DNA of 64,000 bases, taken from an uncultured Bacteroidota bacterium (GTDB lineage Bacteria > Bacteroidota > Bacteroidia > Chitinophagales > Chitinophagaceae). The DNA lies in contig CAISPO010000005.1 in the NCBI GenBank assembly GCA_903887415.1, forward strand, positions 1 through 64,000. Reading direction: 5' to 3'. The notes beneath the pieces were generated by a model. That model worked only from the letters and a program-made list of their open reading frames with translations, did no database searches and was not told the DNA's origin. Below, one piece after another: positions 6,998 to 15,087 of this stretch. Every line of letters begins with the position of its first letter. Position 1 is the first letter of the stretch. Position numbers and translations under genes: made by a program.

Positions 6998-8749
6998 ATG
7001 AATAAAAATGCATTAATGTGCAAGTATGAGCTGTTCAACACAGCTACAGAAAAAATGTATGAATTTGATCCTTACGCACTTGGTTTATTAAGGAACATAC
7101 CTCATAACAATAAAGTTAAAAAACAACTAGTTTTTTTTAAGGAGATTGAAAGTGCTTTTCATGATATTCAACTAATTCAAGAGTGGATTGAATTTACAAT
7201 CGTTGAGTTTCGATCCTATATGTCTTCAAATGGCAATAGTTTGAATAATACTGAACATGTTACATTTTCTCCTAAATTATTTTTAAAGTTTTTAGAATCT
7301 CAACTTTATGCAAATGGCATCACAAAGAGTAATAAAATAACTGTAATCAAACGGTTGCTTACTCTTGATCAATTAATGAAACAATTCTCAAAAGGAGAGC
7401 CATTTTTAGATGTTCCTGGCGTTGATGCAACTCGTGAAATTAATGGCGTTCAAACTAAAATAAAACATTCCGCATTTCCACATTTGTTGCAGTTTCATTA
7501 TCTCAATTACTGCTCAAAAAAATATTCGAGTCTAACTGTAGATAGGTTAAAAGATATGCTTCAATTATTTGGTTCTGATCAGCAAGTTTTAGAAGATGTG
7601 TATATACCGCTTTTTGACAACGTTGGTATACAAAATAACTTTACAAATCCTCATTTCGTAAGTAATTTAGCTAGAACATTCTTTAATCTACCTTCCAACT
7701 ACCACGAATTTTTGTATTCGGACATGGCAGAAACATATTTTGGAAAAAGTGTACTGAAATTAAAAGACATTGAAGAAAAAAAGAAAAAAACTTTTGTGTT
7801 GTATATATTTCCCAAAGACATGAAAGAAAACATGATTGCACCTGAATTTAAAGAAGATGCAAATACAGTAACATCTGTAAATTCTGAATACATAGTTTTT
7901 GATGTTGAGTTTTTCATTCGTAGTGCAGATAACAATTTACCGATTGAAGCTTGCTTCGTTCATTTTGACAAATATCATTTTCCAGTAACTTGCGTTTTCC
8001 GGTGTTATATAATTGGCACAAAATATTATCGGGTATTATACAACTACTTAAAAAAACATCACAATATAATTTTACTAAATACCCCCGCCGAAAGCGAAAA
8101 TGCTCATTTAATTCCTAATTGGAAAGACGAATTAGGCCCCTATTTTTCTGATACATATTGCATCAAATTCGATCCCAAAACAGAATCAGTCCAAGATTTA
8201 CTTTGGATTTTAAAGAATAATAAACAAATACCCAGACAAAAATACATTCTTAAAGATTTCAACAAGTCTGAAAAAGAGCATTGGGAAAGTTGTTCGTTAG
8301 TTGACCTAAGAGATTCCGAACAAAAATTAAAAAAACAACTAGAGCGATTTTTATATTGGCGTGGGAGGAATTTTGAAGGCGGGATTTGTTTAAGATCATA
8401 CGTTGAATATCCCATCATTAAGCCCAAAAGCGAAGATAATTTATTTCCTTCCCTTCCGGAATATCGTGTCTATATATTCAATGGGCAAATAATTCATTTC
8501 AATAAAAGGTATCCGAGATTGCCATATAAAATTAAATCATCGGTGATTACAAGATTCTTCAATAAATTAGATTTAGGATCCAAAATAATAACAACTTTTT
8601 TTGCTGTAGATGTTGTATTAACTGAAACTGGCGAGTTGTCAGTAATAGAATTGGATGATGCTCAGTTCTGCGGAATATTCGAGTCTAAATCTGAATTTTA
8701 CAAGAAATTGAATAAAACAATTTTAAAGCATGAAAGACAATATAGATGA
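6998..8749 (+). CDS. R2K-type ATP-grasp protein with long N-terminal extension
   Basis: About 583 residues; the ATG at 6998 is preferred over the TTG at 6992 used by the ORF track. The last 200 residues carry ATP-grasp hallmarks of the R2K clade (former DUF4343): KYILKDFNKSEKEHW near residue 418, GGICLRSYVEY, EYRVYIFNGQ, then FAVDVVLTETG and VIELDDAQ near residue 550, the acidic pair expected to bind Mg-ATP. ATP-grasp ligases activate a carboxylate as acyl phosphate and join it to an amine or hydroxyl; in RiPP pathways they make side-chain ester or amide links or add residues. The 350-residue N-terminus is unassigned and could recognise the precursor. Acidic residues in the leader-like parts or the C-terminus could be substrates. 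Confidence 0.72.
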   Translation: MNKNALMCKYELFNTATEKMYEFDPYALGLLRNIPHNNKVKKQLVFFKEIESAFHDIQLIQEWIEFTIVEFRSYMSSNGNSLNNTEHVTFSPKLFLKFLESQLYANGITKSNKITVIKRLLTLDQLMKQFSKGEPFLDVPGVDATREINGVQTKIKHSAFPHLLQFHYLNYCSKKYSSLTVDRLKDMLQLFGSDQQVLEDVYIPLFDNVGIQNNFTNPHFVSNLARTFFNLPSNYHEFLYSDMAETYFGKSVLKLKDIEEKKKKTFVLYIFPKDMKENMIAPEFKEDANTVTSVNSEYIVFDVEFFIRSADNNLPIEACFVHFDKYHFPVTCVFRCYIIGTKYYRVLYNYLKKHHNIILLNTPAESENAHLIPNWKDELGPYFSDTYCIKFDPKTESVQDLLWILKNNKQIPRQKYILKDFNKSEKEHWESCSLVDLRDSEQKLKKQLERFLYWRGRNFEGGICLRSYVEYPIIKPKSEDNLFPSLPEYRVYIFNGQIIHFNKRYPRLPYKIKSSVITRFFNKLDLGSKIITTFFAVDVVLTETGELSVIELDDAQFCGIFESKSEFYKKLNKTILKHERQYR

Positions 8750-10239
8750 ATAAAGCAGCTGTAGTTAGTTTTTTTAACGGATTAGGAGATACCGTTTTAC
8801 TTCTTCCAATTTTGCGGTATCTTACCGAAAATTATGACCGACTAGTGATATTTACATATATCAATTCAAAACCGTTTTTATCAGAATTTAATCACGTATT
8901 CTATCTTGAAAACGATAGTGAAATTCCAAGTTTTCCATTAAACTTCGATTACAAATCGTACCATTGGGCTTACTATGATTTCAATATTACATTCAATCCT
9001 GTAAAAGAATGGATAAGAAAAAAATTTAAGCCTGAAAACATATTTGATTACGAAAGGGTTCAGCAGTCAGAAATGAAAGTGGAATATGAATCAAAAAATA
9101 TGTTTCATAAACAATTTATTCAATCCAATCTTTGGCCAGTTCCAAACAAAATCAATCGCCTTCCATTTATTCCAGATTCTCATGTTGGGTTCTATTCCGA
9201 ACTTTTAAAGCACAAGAAAGGAATTATTACATTGCATACAGACACAGACCAACAGAAACAATGGAGTACTCTTTCCTGGTACACCTTAATATCCTGTTTG
9301 CAAGAAAATTTTCCCGAATATCAAATTGTTCTTTTGGGCTTTCCAGATCCAATACTCGAATTGAGTGAAGTGTTGGTGGCGCCAGATGTTTACGCCTGTA
9401 TCGAAGCCATAAAAGTATCAAGCGTTTTTATAGGTATTGATAGCGTTTTTTCACATGTAGCAGATGCATTCAATACAAAGGGGGTTGTTTTATTCAATGC
9501 GATTAATCACAAGGATTGGAAGCCATCCGGTAAAAGTGTGTCATATCTTAAAAGTTCTAAAAAAGATTCTGTTGATATTTCAATTATTGAAGTGCTAAAT
9601 CATTTATGCACTTACATTGAGAGCACAGATGAGCCAAATGATTTGTTGACAAAGATGTATTCTAAAGATTACAGGCTGATTGAAAGAGCGCCTATTGATA
9701 TATTACAAGGTCATAATCTTATTTTCTCAATAATTGAGGTTTGCCCCTACATTTATCCCTATCTTGATATACAAGTAAAGCGTAATGAAAAACTTATCAA
9801 ATGTGTAGTTAGCTCGTTTTGGTATATGCTTTCTTTTGTACCAGAAGATTGTAGAACAGATGAGTTATGTCTTATTGCCCTCAGGCAAAATGGATGGGCA
9901 TTAGATTTTGTTAATGATAATTTGAAACAAAAAAGGGAAATTGTTGAGATCGCATTGGCAAACCAGGGGGATGCGTTAGAGTTTACAACTGAAAAATTTA
10001 AGTCAGATCGAGCTTTGGTTAAATTAGCTGTTCAATCGAATGGCATGGCATTGAGGTATGCTGACATAAACCTACGACATGACCCTGAAATTTTAACGCT
10101 TGCTTTGAATAATAATCCATTTGCTATTGAATTTGCGCCCATTGATATAAGAAATTCAGCGAAATGGATTGACTATTGTGAAAAAAGATGTCCCGATGTT
10201 AAATATCTATTAAATAAAATACAAAAAGATGCCTTTTGA
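8746..10239 (+). CDS. GT9-like glycosyltransferase fused to DUF4116-like repeats (island copy 2)
   Basis: Residues 1-290 form a GT9-like glycosyltransferase: FFNGLGDTVLLLPIL at the start, HTDTDQQKQWSTLSW in the middle, GIDSVFSHVADAFNTKG in the donor-binding region. Residues from about 345 to 480 contain repeats of the form LIxIALxxNGxALxFxxxxLKxxREIVxxA, the pattern of DUF4116, a helical repeat often used for protein contacts. The fusion may anchor the transferase to the long repetitive precursor or to partner enzymes; this is inference. The start overlaps the ATP-grasp stop (ATGA) and the end overlaps the oxygenase start by 11 bases. Confidence 0.72.
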   Translation: MNKAAVVSFFNGLGDTVLLLPILRYLTENYDRLVIFTYINSKPFLSEFNHVFYLENDSEIPSFPLNFDYKSYHWAYYDFNITFNPVKEWIRKKFKPENIFDYERVQQSEMKVEYESKNMFHKQFIQSNLWPVPNKINRLPFIPDSHVGFYSELLKHKKGIITLHTDTDQQKQWSTLSWYTLISCLQENFPEYQIVLLGFPDPILELSEVLVAPDVYACIEAIKVSSVFIGIDSVFSHVADAFNTKGVVLFNAINHKDWKPSGKSVSYLKSSKKDSVDISIIEVLNHLCTYIESTDEPNDLLTKMYSKDYRLIERAPIDILQGHNLIFSIIEVCPYIYPYLDIQVKRNEKLIKCVVSSFWYMLSFVPEDCRTDELCLIALRQNGWALDFVNDNLKQKREIVEIALANQGDALEFTTEKFKSDRALVKLAVQSNGMALRYADINLRHDPEILTLALNNNPFAIEFAPIDIRNSAKWIDYCEKRCPDVKYLLNKIQKDAF

Positions 10240-10816
10240 TTTTTCAATCACAATCAGACCTTCGTCTTACCTCCTGGATAGCATTTACCAAGAGGTAAAG
10301 AACAGTAATGGATGGCGGGTAGGCGGCATAAGTGGAGTTGAAAACACGAATAACTATTACGTTGTAGATATTTTAGAGAATGTCGTTTCAGAACAGTTCA
10401 ACCAATTTATTAGAGCTAAAGTATATCAACTGAAAGAGCGATTTGAGATGAGTATTTCAAATTTTTCAGTTCAAGCTAATGCCTATAGCAAAGGATTTAA
10501 AGGAAACATCCATAACGACTTTGATTATGAAAACAAGGGCTATCCTACACATAGGATTGTTTTTCAATTTAAAAACCAAAATGTACAAGGGGGCGAGTTA
10601 ATTTTTTATAAAAAGACTCCTCAGTTTCCTCATGAACACACCGAAATTATTCGTTTGAGTAATGTAAATCATTCAGAAGTTTTCTTTCAAATTTCAACTG
10701 AATCTTATCATGGAATCTCACTTATTGATTCAGGAAATAGAATCTCACTTGTAATCAATATTTGGGAAGCAGAAAGCATTATCCCAGACTACTTCTTAAA
10801 AACAACATGGTTGTAA
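10229..10816 (+). CDS. 2OG-Fe(II) dioxygenase, prolyl-hydroxylase-like
   Basis: This 195-residue protein has the double-stranded beta-helix iron triad: HND at residues 95-97, a distal His in SYHGIS (161), and an Arg ten residues later in NRISLVINIW (171) that would hold 2-oxoglutarate. The GGELIFY segment between them is typical of P4H-like oxygenases. It is a different fold from the HExxH protein upstream, so this operon encodes two unrelated alpha-ketoglutarate oxygenase families. Likely it hydroxylates an amino-acid side chain or a sugar. It overlaps the preceding gene by 11 bases. The substrate is inferred from context. Confidence 0.78.
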   Translation: MPFDFSITIRPSSYLLDSIYQEVKNSNGWRVGGISGVENTNNYYVVDILENVVSEQFNQFIRAKVYQLKERFEMSISNFSVQANAYSKGFKGNIHNDFDYENKGYPTHRIVFQFKNQNVQGGELIFYKKTPQFPHEHTEIIRLSNVNHSEVFFQISTESYHGISLIDSGNRISLVINIWEAESIIPDYFLKTTWL

Positions 10817-10847
10817 ATAATGATTTTTCACATAAATTTGTTGCATT

Positions 10848-10964
10848 ATGGAAGTAAAAATCGAATCGCTAAACAGCACAATTGAGGTGATGGAAAATGA
10901 TCTCCCCGCAGGAACATTTGATGAAGTTAAGAAAGCAATAATGCACAAAAGGGGGGAAGTGTGA
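10848..10964 (+). CDS. Small acidic 38-residue ORF, unknown
   Basis: Too short for the ORF track. ATG at 10848 reads MEVKIESLNSTIEVMENDLP and ends KKAIMHKRGEV with a TGA that overlaps a following GTG (GTGTGA). The helical, charged composition and the coupling to the next, decayed gene suggest a real but small operon member, perhaps a second precursor, a small partner protein or the stub of a larger lost gene. There is no similarity to the 51-residue precursor units. Low certainty. Confidence 0.35.
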   Translation: MEVKIESLNSTIEVMENDLPAGTFDEVKKAIMHKRGEV

Positions 10965-11416
10965 AAAGAATTGTATTGAATGCACAATCTAACTACTGGA
11001 TCCAAAGTAAAGATTTGTTTTCATATTGATACTGATAAATCAAAAGAGTGGTATTATGATAATTGGTTAAAAGTTATTGACAAATTAATAGGATATTCCA
11101 AATTTGAAATAGTGCTGCTAGGGCAACCGAAACTGGCAAAAAAAAATTCAATACATCGATATTATATCCCGATAGTTTTTTATCAAATCTATATCAAGTG
11201 ATTCATTGTGATTTCTTTTTTGGTATTGATTCTTGTTTTGCAAATATTGCGGATGCACATTTAAAAAAAGGTCTTGTTCTTTTTGGCCCGGTCAATTTTC
11301 ATGAATGGAAACCCTATTCAAAGAATTTAAAAGCAATAAGAGCGAAAGCAGGAAATTTAGACAATATAGCCTATGGTGATGTTTGGCTTAAAATTAAAAA
11401 AATGGTAGCTATATGA
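10961..11416 (+). pseudogene. Decayed GT9-like glycosyltransferase (island copy 3)
   Basis: Three short frames together match the intact neighbours. A GTG start gives VKRIVLNAQSNYW and soon stops. A second frame (track ORF at 10980) gives CFHIDTDKSKEWYYDNWLKV and IVLLGQPK, matching HTDTxxxKQW of the intact copies. A third frame (11198-11416) gives FFGIDSCFANIADAHLKKG, the GT9 donor-site region, and its normal end. In the intact copies about 150 residues precede the HTDT motif; here almost all of that is missing. The gene has therefore a large internal deletion and at least one frameshift. The final ATGA overlap with the next gene is still intact. Confidence 0.78.
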
Positions 11417-12381
11417 CAATTATTATTCAGATATTAAATGCTATTGGTGATGGTTTTTTAGCACAATCTGCGATTATGTCTTTGATAAACGAACATAAGA
11501 AGCATCGTGTTGTATTGATTATCCCTTCTGATTTAGCTGATACGGTTTTTAAATATTTACCAGTAGAGAAAATAATCTTAGAAATCGACAGAAATTACTT
11601 TTACCCATACTATAATTTCCATAATAATCTCCAAACCCTATCTTCGTCCTTTAATTCGGTAGATGTTTTGTATTGCCTGACCAAATTCTATCCACTACCT
11701 GATTACGATCTAAAAATTATTGATACACTTCGACCTAAAAAAATCTATCAATTCAATAAGAAAGAAATAATTGAGTTAAAACATTCGTCTCAGAAGTACC
11801 ACAATTTTATAAAAGGCAAAATTGCATTAGATCAATTCAACACATTGAGAATCCCAATTATTCCTTCTGATTTTGAAATGGAAATAACCAAACAATTAGC
11901 TATAAGTATGAACGATAAACCATTTGTCGTTTTTCATACAGATACTGCAGAACCAAAACAGTGGAATTTGGAAGGCTGGAACCATATTCTACACAATTTA
12001 AAAGATAGAAATGACATTATTTTGATTGGAAGACCTAAAAAAGAGGTGATTAAGTTGTTTCATAGTTTTGGAGCAAAGATTGTAAAGTCCGATTGGCACC
12101 TATCCTGTTTGTTTATAAAATATGCCGCTTATTTTGTGGGAATTGACTCCTGCTTTGCACATATAGCAGATTCTTATGGAAAAAAGGGGTTAATTATTTG
12201 GGGTAATTCTACAGAGAAGAGTGAATATGATAAGTTACTCAGACAGAATGAATTTGGTTATTTATCTAATAATATTCAGGTGATTTTTAATGACATTTCG
12301 ACAAATGAAATTCCATGTAATTTATATGATGCATTACTAATTTCTTGTAACTGCATGCAAATAAAGGGTAGTGTGAGTTAA
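11413..12381 (+). CDS. GT9-like glycosyltransferase (island copy 4)
   Basis: This 322-residue protein has the same plan as the other island transferases: ILNAIGDGFLAQSAI at the N-terminus, HTDTAEPKQWNLEGW near the middle and FVGIDSCFAHIADSYGKKG at the donor site. It starts by ATGA overlap with the decayed copy, so it still depends on translation through that pseudogene. The C-terminal SCNCMQIKG tail is not seen in the others. It is the last island gene before the tRNA remnant. A sugar-transfer role is well supported; the acceptor is unknown. Confidence 0.72.
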   Translation: MTIIIQILNAIGDGFLAQSAIMSLINEHKKHRVVLIIPSDLADTVFKYLPVEKIILEIDRNYFYPYYNFHNNLQTLSSSFNSVDVLYCLTKFYPLPDYDLKIIDTLRPKKIYQFNKKEIIELKHSSQKYHNFIKGKIALDQFNTLRIPIIPSDFEMEITKQLAISMNDKPFVVFHTDTAEPKQWNLEGWNHILHNLKDRNDIILIGRPKKEVIKLFHSFGAKIVKSDWHLSCLFIKYAAYFVGIDSCFAHIADSYGKKGLIIWGNSTEKSEYDKLLRQNEFGYLSNNIQVIFNDISTNEIPCNLYDALLISCNCMQIKGSVS

Positions 12382-12584
12382 TCTATGTAAGTTTTTAATT
12401 TTATATAAATGCATAAAATAATTGGTTGTGTAGTAGCATGGAAAATGTCTAGTTCTCCCCCTTGATAAGAACCAAATGTGCTCACAAAATTCTACCTCTC
12501 AATTTCCTTAATCACCTCAATAAAAGCAATCATATCCTGCACTACTAAGTTAGATATTTCTCCCTCTCTGACTACAGTTTTGGA
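12382..12584. other. AT-rich gap at right end of island
   Basis: There is no credible gene here. A short open stretch on the minus strand (about 12,606 to 12,494) looks faintly protein-like but has no start and runs into the tRNA remnant, so I treat it as chance. No integrase, insertion sequence or inverted terminal repeat is visible. Confidence 0.5.
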
Positions 12585-12613
12585 AAATCCAGTCAAATAT
12601 GGCTGGATTTTTT
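12585..12613 (+). terminator. Terminator closing the RiPP operon
   Basis: AAATCCAG and CTGGATTT form a perfect 8-bp stem around a 10-base loop, followed by TTTGTTTTT. It is the first strong hairpin after the last GT9-like gene, though 200 bases downstream of it. Confidence 0.7.
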
Positions 12614-12631
12614 GTTTTTAACCAATCGCAG

Positions 12632-12686
12632 CGTAGCCCCGGGCTCATAACCCGAAGGCTCGGGATCGATCCCTATTCTAGCTACC
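12632..12686 (+). pseudogene. 3' fragment of initiator tRNA-Met (CAT), probable attachment-site remnant
   Basis: CCGGG-CTCATAA-CCCGA folds as an anticodon arm with anticodon CAT and three consecutive G:C pairs, the signature of initiator tRNA. It is followed by a 4-base variable region, a T arm with loop ATCGATC and two mismatched stem pairs, then a 7-base acceptor strand TCTAGCT, A and CC. Segment lengths fit a tRNA 3' half exactly, but no matching D arm or 5' acceptor strand precedes it. A displaced, decaying tRNA 3' half at a base-composition boundary is what integration of a mobile element into a tRNA gene leaves behind. Confidence 0.6.
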
Positions 12687-12694
12687 CGGAAAAG

Positions 12695-12719
12695 GCAATC
12701 AAAAACGGTTGCTTTTTTT
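12695..12719 (+). terminator. Terminator behind the tRNA remnant
   Basis: GCAATC, a 6-base loop, GGTTGC, then seven T. It sits 9 bases after the tRNA fragment, as expected for the terminator of the original tRNA gene. Confidence 0.7.
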
Positions 12720-12781
12720 CATCGCTTTCGATTCCCGTAAATCACGCAAATTGAACTATTAGTTCATCGTAATTTCTTTTT

Positions 12782-12789
12782 TACTTTTG
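12782..12789 (+). promoter_or_regulatory. Possible Bacteroidota -7 element
   Basis: TACTTTTG fits TAnnTTTG, 47 bases before the reductase start. No clear -33 TTTG is seen at the usual 19-20 base spacing, so this is tentative. Confidence 0.3.
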
Positions 12790-12836
12790 TTTTAAAAGCG
12801 GGTAACCAACCACAGGCTACAATAAAACAGCACTAC

Positions 12837-13418
12837 ATGAGAAAGATAATTTCGTTTATGCACATATCGCTCGATGGCTTTGTAGCAGGGCCAAACGGAG
12901 AAATGAATTGGATCACCGTTAACGAAGAAATTTTTGATCACGTCGGTACGCGGATAGGCGAAACCGATGCTGCATTATACGGACGGGTAACTTACGAGAT
13001 GATGGAAAACTACTGGCCTGCCGCCGGAGACAAGCCGGGTGCCAGCAAACACGACATCAACCATTCAACGTGGTATAAGAAAGCGCACAAATTGGTCCTC
13101 TCAAAAACAATGAAAGGCGCGGACTTGCCGAACACAACAATTATCAGCGACAACCTTGCCGAAAGAATAAAAGAACTACAGCAACAGCCGGGTTCAGAGA
13201 TCCTGCTGTTTGGCAGCCCTACCGCAACACACGCACTTATTCAGCAGAACCTGATCGACGGCTACTGGCTGTTTGTCAATCCGATTATCCTTGGACAGGG
13301 CATTCCATTGTTTACCGGCATCAAAGAAAAAATAAAACTGAAACTATTGACCACCCGGCAATTCACTTCAGGGGTAACTGAACTGAATTATACCGTAGAG
13401 ACAACAGCAGCGCAGTAA
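12837..13418 (+). CDS. RibD C-terminal/dihydrofolate reductase-like protein
   Basis: This 193-residue protein starts KIISFMHISLDGFVAGPNGEMNW, the typical opening of the RibD_C/DHFR-like superfamily. It continues with YGRVTYEMMENYW and GSPTATHALIQQNLIDGYWLFVNPIILGQG, which form the NADPH-binding reductase core. The single-domain length fits stand-alone members of unknown substrate common in Bacteroidota, rather than the riboflavin enzyme or true FolA. It is the first chromosomal-type gene after the island and has higher GC than the genes to its left. Confidence 0.82.
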   Translation: MRKIISFMHISLDGFVAGPNGEMNWITVNEEIFDHVGTRIGETDAALYGRVTYEMMENYWPAAGDKPGASKHDINHSTWYKKAHKLVLSKTMKGADLPNTTIISDNLAERIKELQQQPGSEILLFGSPTATHALIQQNLIDGYWLFVNPIILGQGIPLFTGIKEKIKLKLLTTRQFTSGVTELNYTVETTAAQ

Positions 13419-13432
13419 GGCTAAACGCAAAC

Positions 13433-13885
13433 CTACGCTCCGAACTGCCTCAGATGATGATCGAGATGTTTATAGTTGAGTATCCCCCACTCTTTTTGTG
13501 TCATCTTACCAAAAAAAGGATGGGCCTCCTGTTTTATACCACCTTCACCCATTGCGTAGAGTTCATTCACGGCGGCTATTAACCTCATTTTTTCTTTCTC
13601 AAAGTCTTTGGTGTCGCTGATCTTTAATTCCGGTGCAGTGGGTGAATTTTTCCGGAAATCTCCCGCTCCCAATACTTTGTTTTTTAAGAGCCTGCCTATT
13701 ATGTTTATAGGAAACGGAACCCTCCTGGGCTTTATCTCGCCGGTCGGCATTTTAAGTCCTTGTACGCAGTGTGTGAGCATCTGGTTCACATTCATCTTCC
13801 CCCAAAGAGCAGGGTTGCCGGGAGATAGCTGTTTTATTCGCGTCAACAGCTCATTTTTGTCCTGATCATTAAATATGCTCTTCAT
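13433..13885 (-). CDS. DUF1569/DinB-like protein
   Basis: About 150 residues from the ATG at 13885; the track start adds nine hydrophobic residues and seems less likely. The sequence has WGKMNVNQMLTHC, HPFFGKMTQKEWG and YKHLDHHLRQFG, whose histidines match the metal-binding four-helix DinB/DUF1569 fold. These small proteins are often thiol-dependent or of unknown enzymatic activity. It is convergent with the reductase gene, only 14 bases apart. Confidence 0.75.
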   Translation of the reverse strand: MKSIFNDQDKNELLTRIKQLSPGNPALWGKMNVNQMLTHCVQGLKMPTGEIKPRRVPFPINIIGRLLKNKVLGAGDFRKNSPTAPELKISDTKDFEKEKMRLIAAVNELYAMGEGGIKQEAHPFFGKMTQKEWGILNYKHLDHHLRQFGA

Positions 13886-13970
13886 GAAAAACCTTTGAAT
13901 AAAAGTAATCAATTCGTGAAAATATTGATCGCAGGATTCGAAACAACTGGCAACAAACTGGGAATCACAA

Positions 13971-14010
13971 AAAAAACCGGCAAATACACAGTATTTGTCC
14001 GGTTTTTGGC
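13971..14010 (-). terminator. Terminator for the 331-residue secreted protein gene
   Basis: AAAACCGG-CAAATAC-ACA-GTATTTG-T-CCGGTTTT gives a long stem. On the minus strand it ends in a T8 run, and there are also T residues on the plus side, so it may work in both directions. Confidence 0.75.
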
Positions 14011-14048
14011 TTTTTTATTCTAGCCAGGAACGGATATTATTTTTAATT

Positions 14049-15044
14049 CTACGCAGCCTTACCAGCGGTGCTTACATCCACAGGCACCCCTGTTTTACGT
14101 GCTATTTTATTTTCTTTACGTTCAACCCTACGCATGCGCTTTGCTACCATATTAAAAGTGTGCTTAGACACTTTTTTATAGTTTTTATTGTCCTGATCTG
14201 GATAGCTACCGGTATATGATGATACCTTTTCTACATTAACGCTGGCTGTAAGGTTTAAGGTTGAGTCGGCACATGCAGTAACCATATTGTTCTGTTGTGG
14301 GTTCAGCGATACAGTATATGTTTGTGGCATCACATTCATATTCTTTTCGGCATCTATTTTTACAAGACGCGATGGGTATTTGTCGGGCATGCCAGTTAAG
14401 GTGCTGGCTGTTTCGTGCCTCTTTGGGTGCTTGCGGCTGTAATAGACAAAGGTTTCGTTTTTATCAGCCACTAATACGCCACTGTTAGGCAGGCTCACCT
14501 GCTTCATATCGGGTGTTATACTTACGGGGATATTTACACACGCTGTGCGCTTGGCAGTTTTAGGGTAAAATGCGTTACCACATTTTGCCATCAGGTAGAG
14601 GGGCGCATTAGTGCTGGCGGTACCGCCGTTGCTGGGAGCTATCCTCCATGCTTTAAACCCTGCACCACCCTCAAGACGGGCGTAGTTGTACGTGTAACCC
14701 CTGCTACCCATGTTGCCTTCAGTGCCTGACTTTACCTGGTCTTCAGTAATATCTGCTGCGCTTAAGTCTTTAATGCCATTCGCATAGCCCAGCTGCATCA
14801 GCAGGTCGTCAAGTTTCCGGCTGGCAGGTGTTTGCTGGCGCTCCTGTTTCTTCATGGCAGCAAGTACCTGCTGCGGTGTCGACAGGTTGCGCAGAAAGGG
14901 GAACTCCGGCGCATCCCCTAATTTCCGGATTACCCTGGCTTGCCCTGCATTATCAAATGAATACAGGGATTTGTCCGTAGCATCCTGGGCAAAAGTCGTC
15001 GCTGCCATCATTAAGGATGCTGTTATTAAAATGAGTCGTTTCAT
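14049..15044 (-). CDS. Secreted protein of unknown function, larger paralogue
   Basis: 331 residues with a signal peptide (MKRLILITASLMMAATTFA). The C-terminal half repeats the smaller neighbour: VYYSRKHPKRHE, a DKYPSR segment, TVSLNPQ, ACADSTLNLTASVNVEKVSSYTGSYP, KKVSKHTFNMVAKRMRRVERKENKIARKTG. The N-terminal part (residues 20-170) is unique and contains YANGIKDL and GGAGFKAWR. The very basic C-terminal helix could bind anionic polymer or membrane. No T9SS tail is evident. Function unknown. Confidence 0.7.
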   Translation of the reverse strand: MKRLILITASLMMAATTFAQDATDKSLYSFDNAGQARVIRKLGDAPEFPFLRNLSTPQQVLAAMKKQERQQTPASRKLDDLLMQLGYANGIKDLSAADITEDQVKSGTEGNMGSRGYTYNYARLEGGAGFKAWRIAPSNGGTASTNAPLYLMAKCGNAFYPKTAKRTACVNIPVSITPDMKQVSLPNSGVLVADKNETFVYYSRKHPKRHETASTLTGMPDKYPSRLVKIDAEKNMNVMPQTYTVSLNPQQNNMVTACADSTLNLTASVNVEKVSSYTGSYPDQDNKNYKKVSKHTFNMVAKRMRRVERKENKIARKTGVPVDVSTAGKAA

Positions 15045-15087
15045 AGCTTTATGTTTTTACTGTTGTTAGATATCTTTAATTATTCGT

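Noticed and set aside
12494-12606. Protein-like minus-strand stretch in the gap before the tRNA remnant
   Set aside because: It lacks a start, overlaps the terminator and tRNA fragment, and is too short to assign.
14297-14488. Plus-strand ORFs over the secreted paralogues
   Set aside because: Antisense shadows of genes with signal peptides and conserved paralogy.
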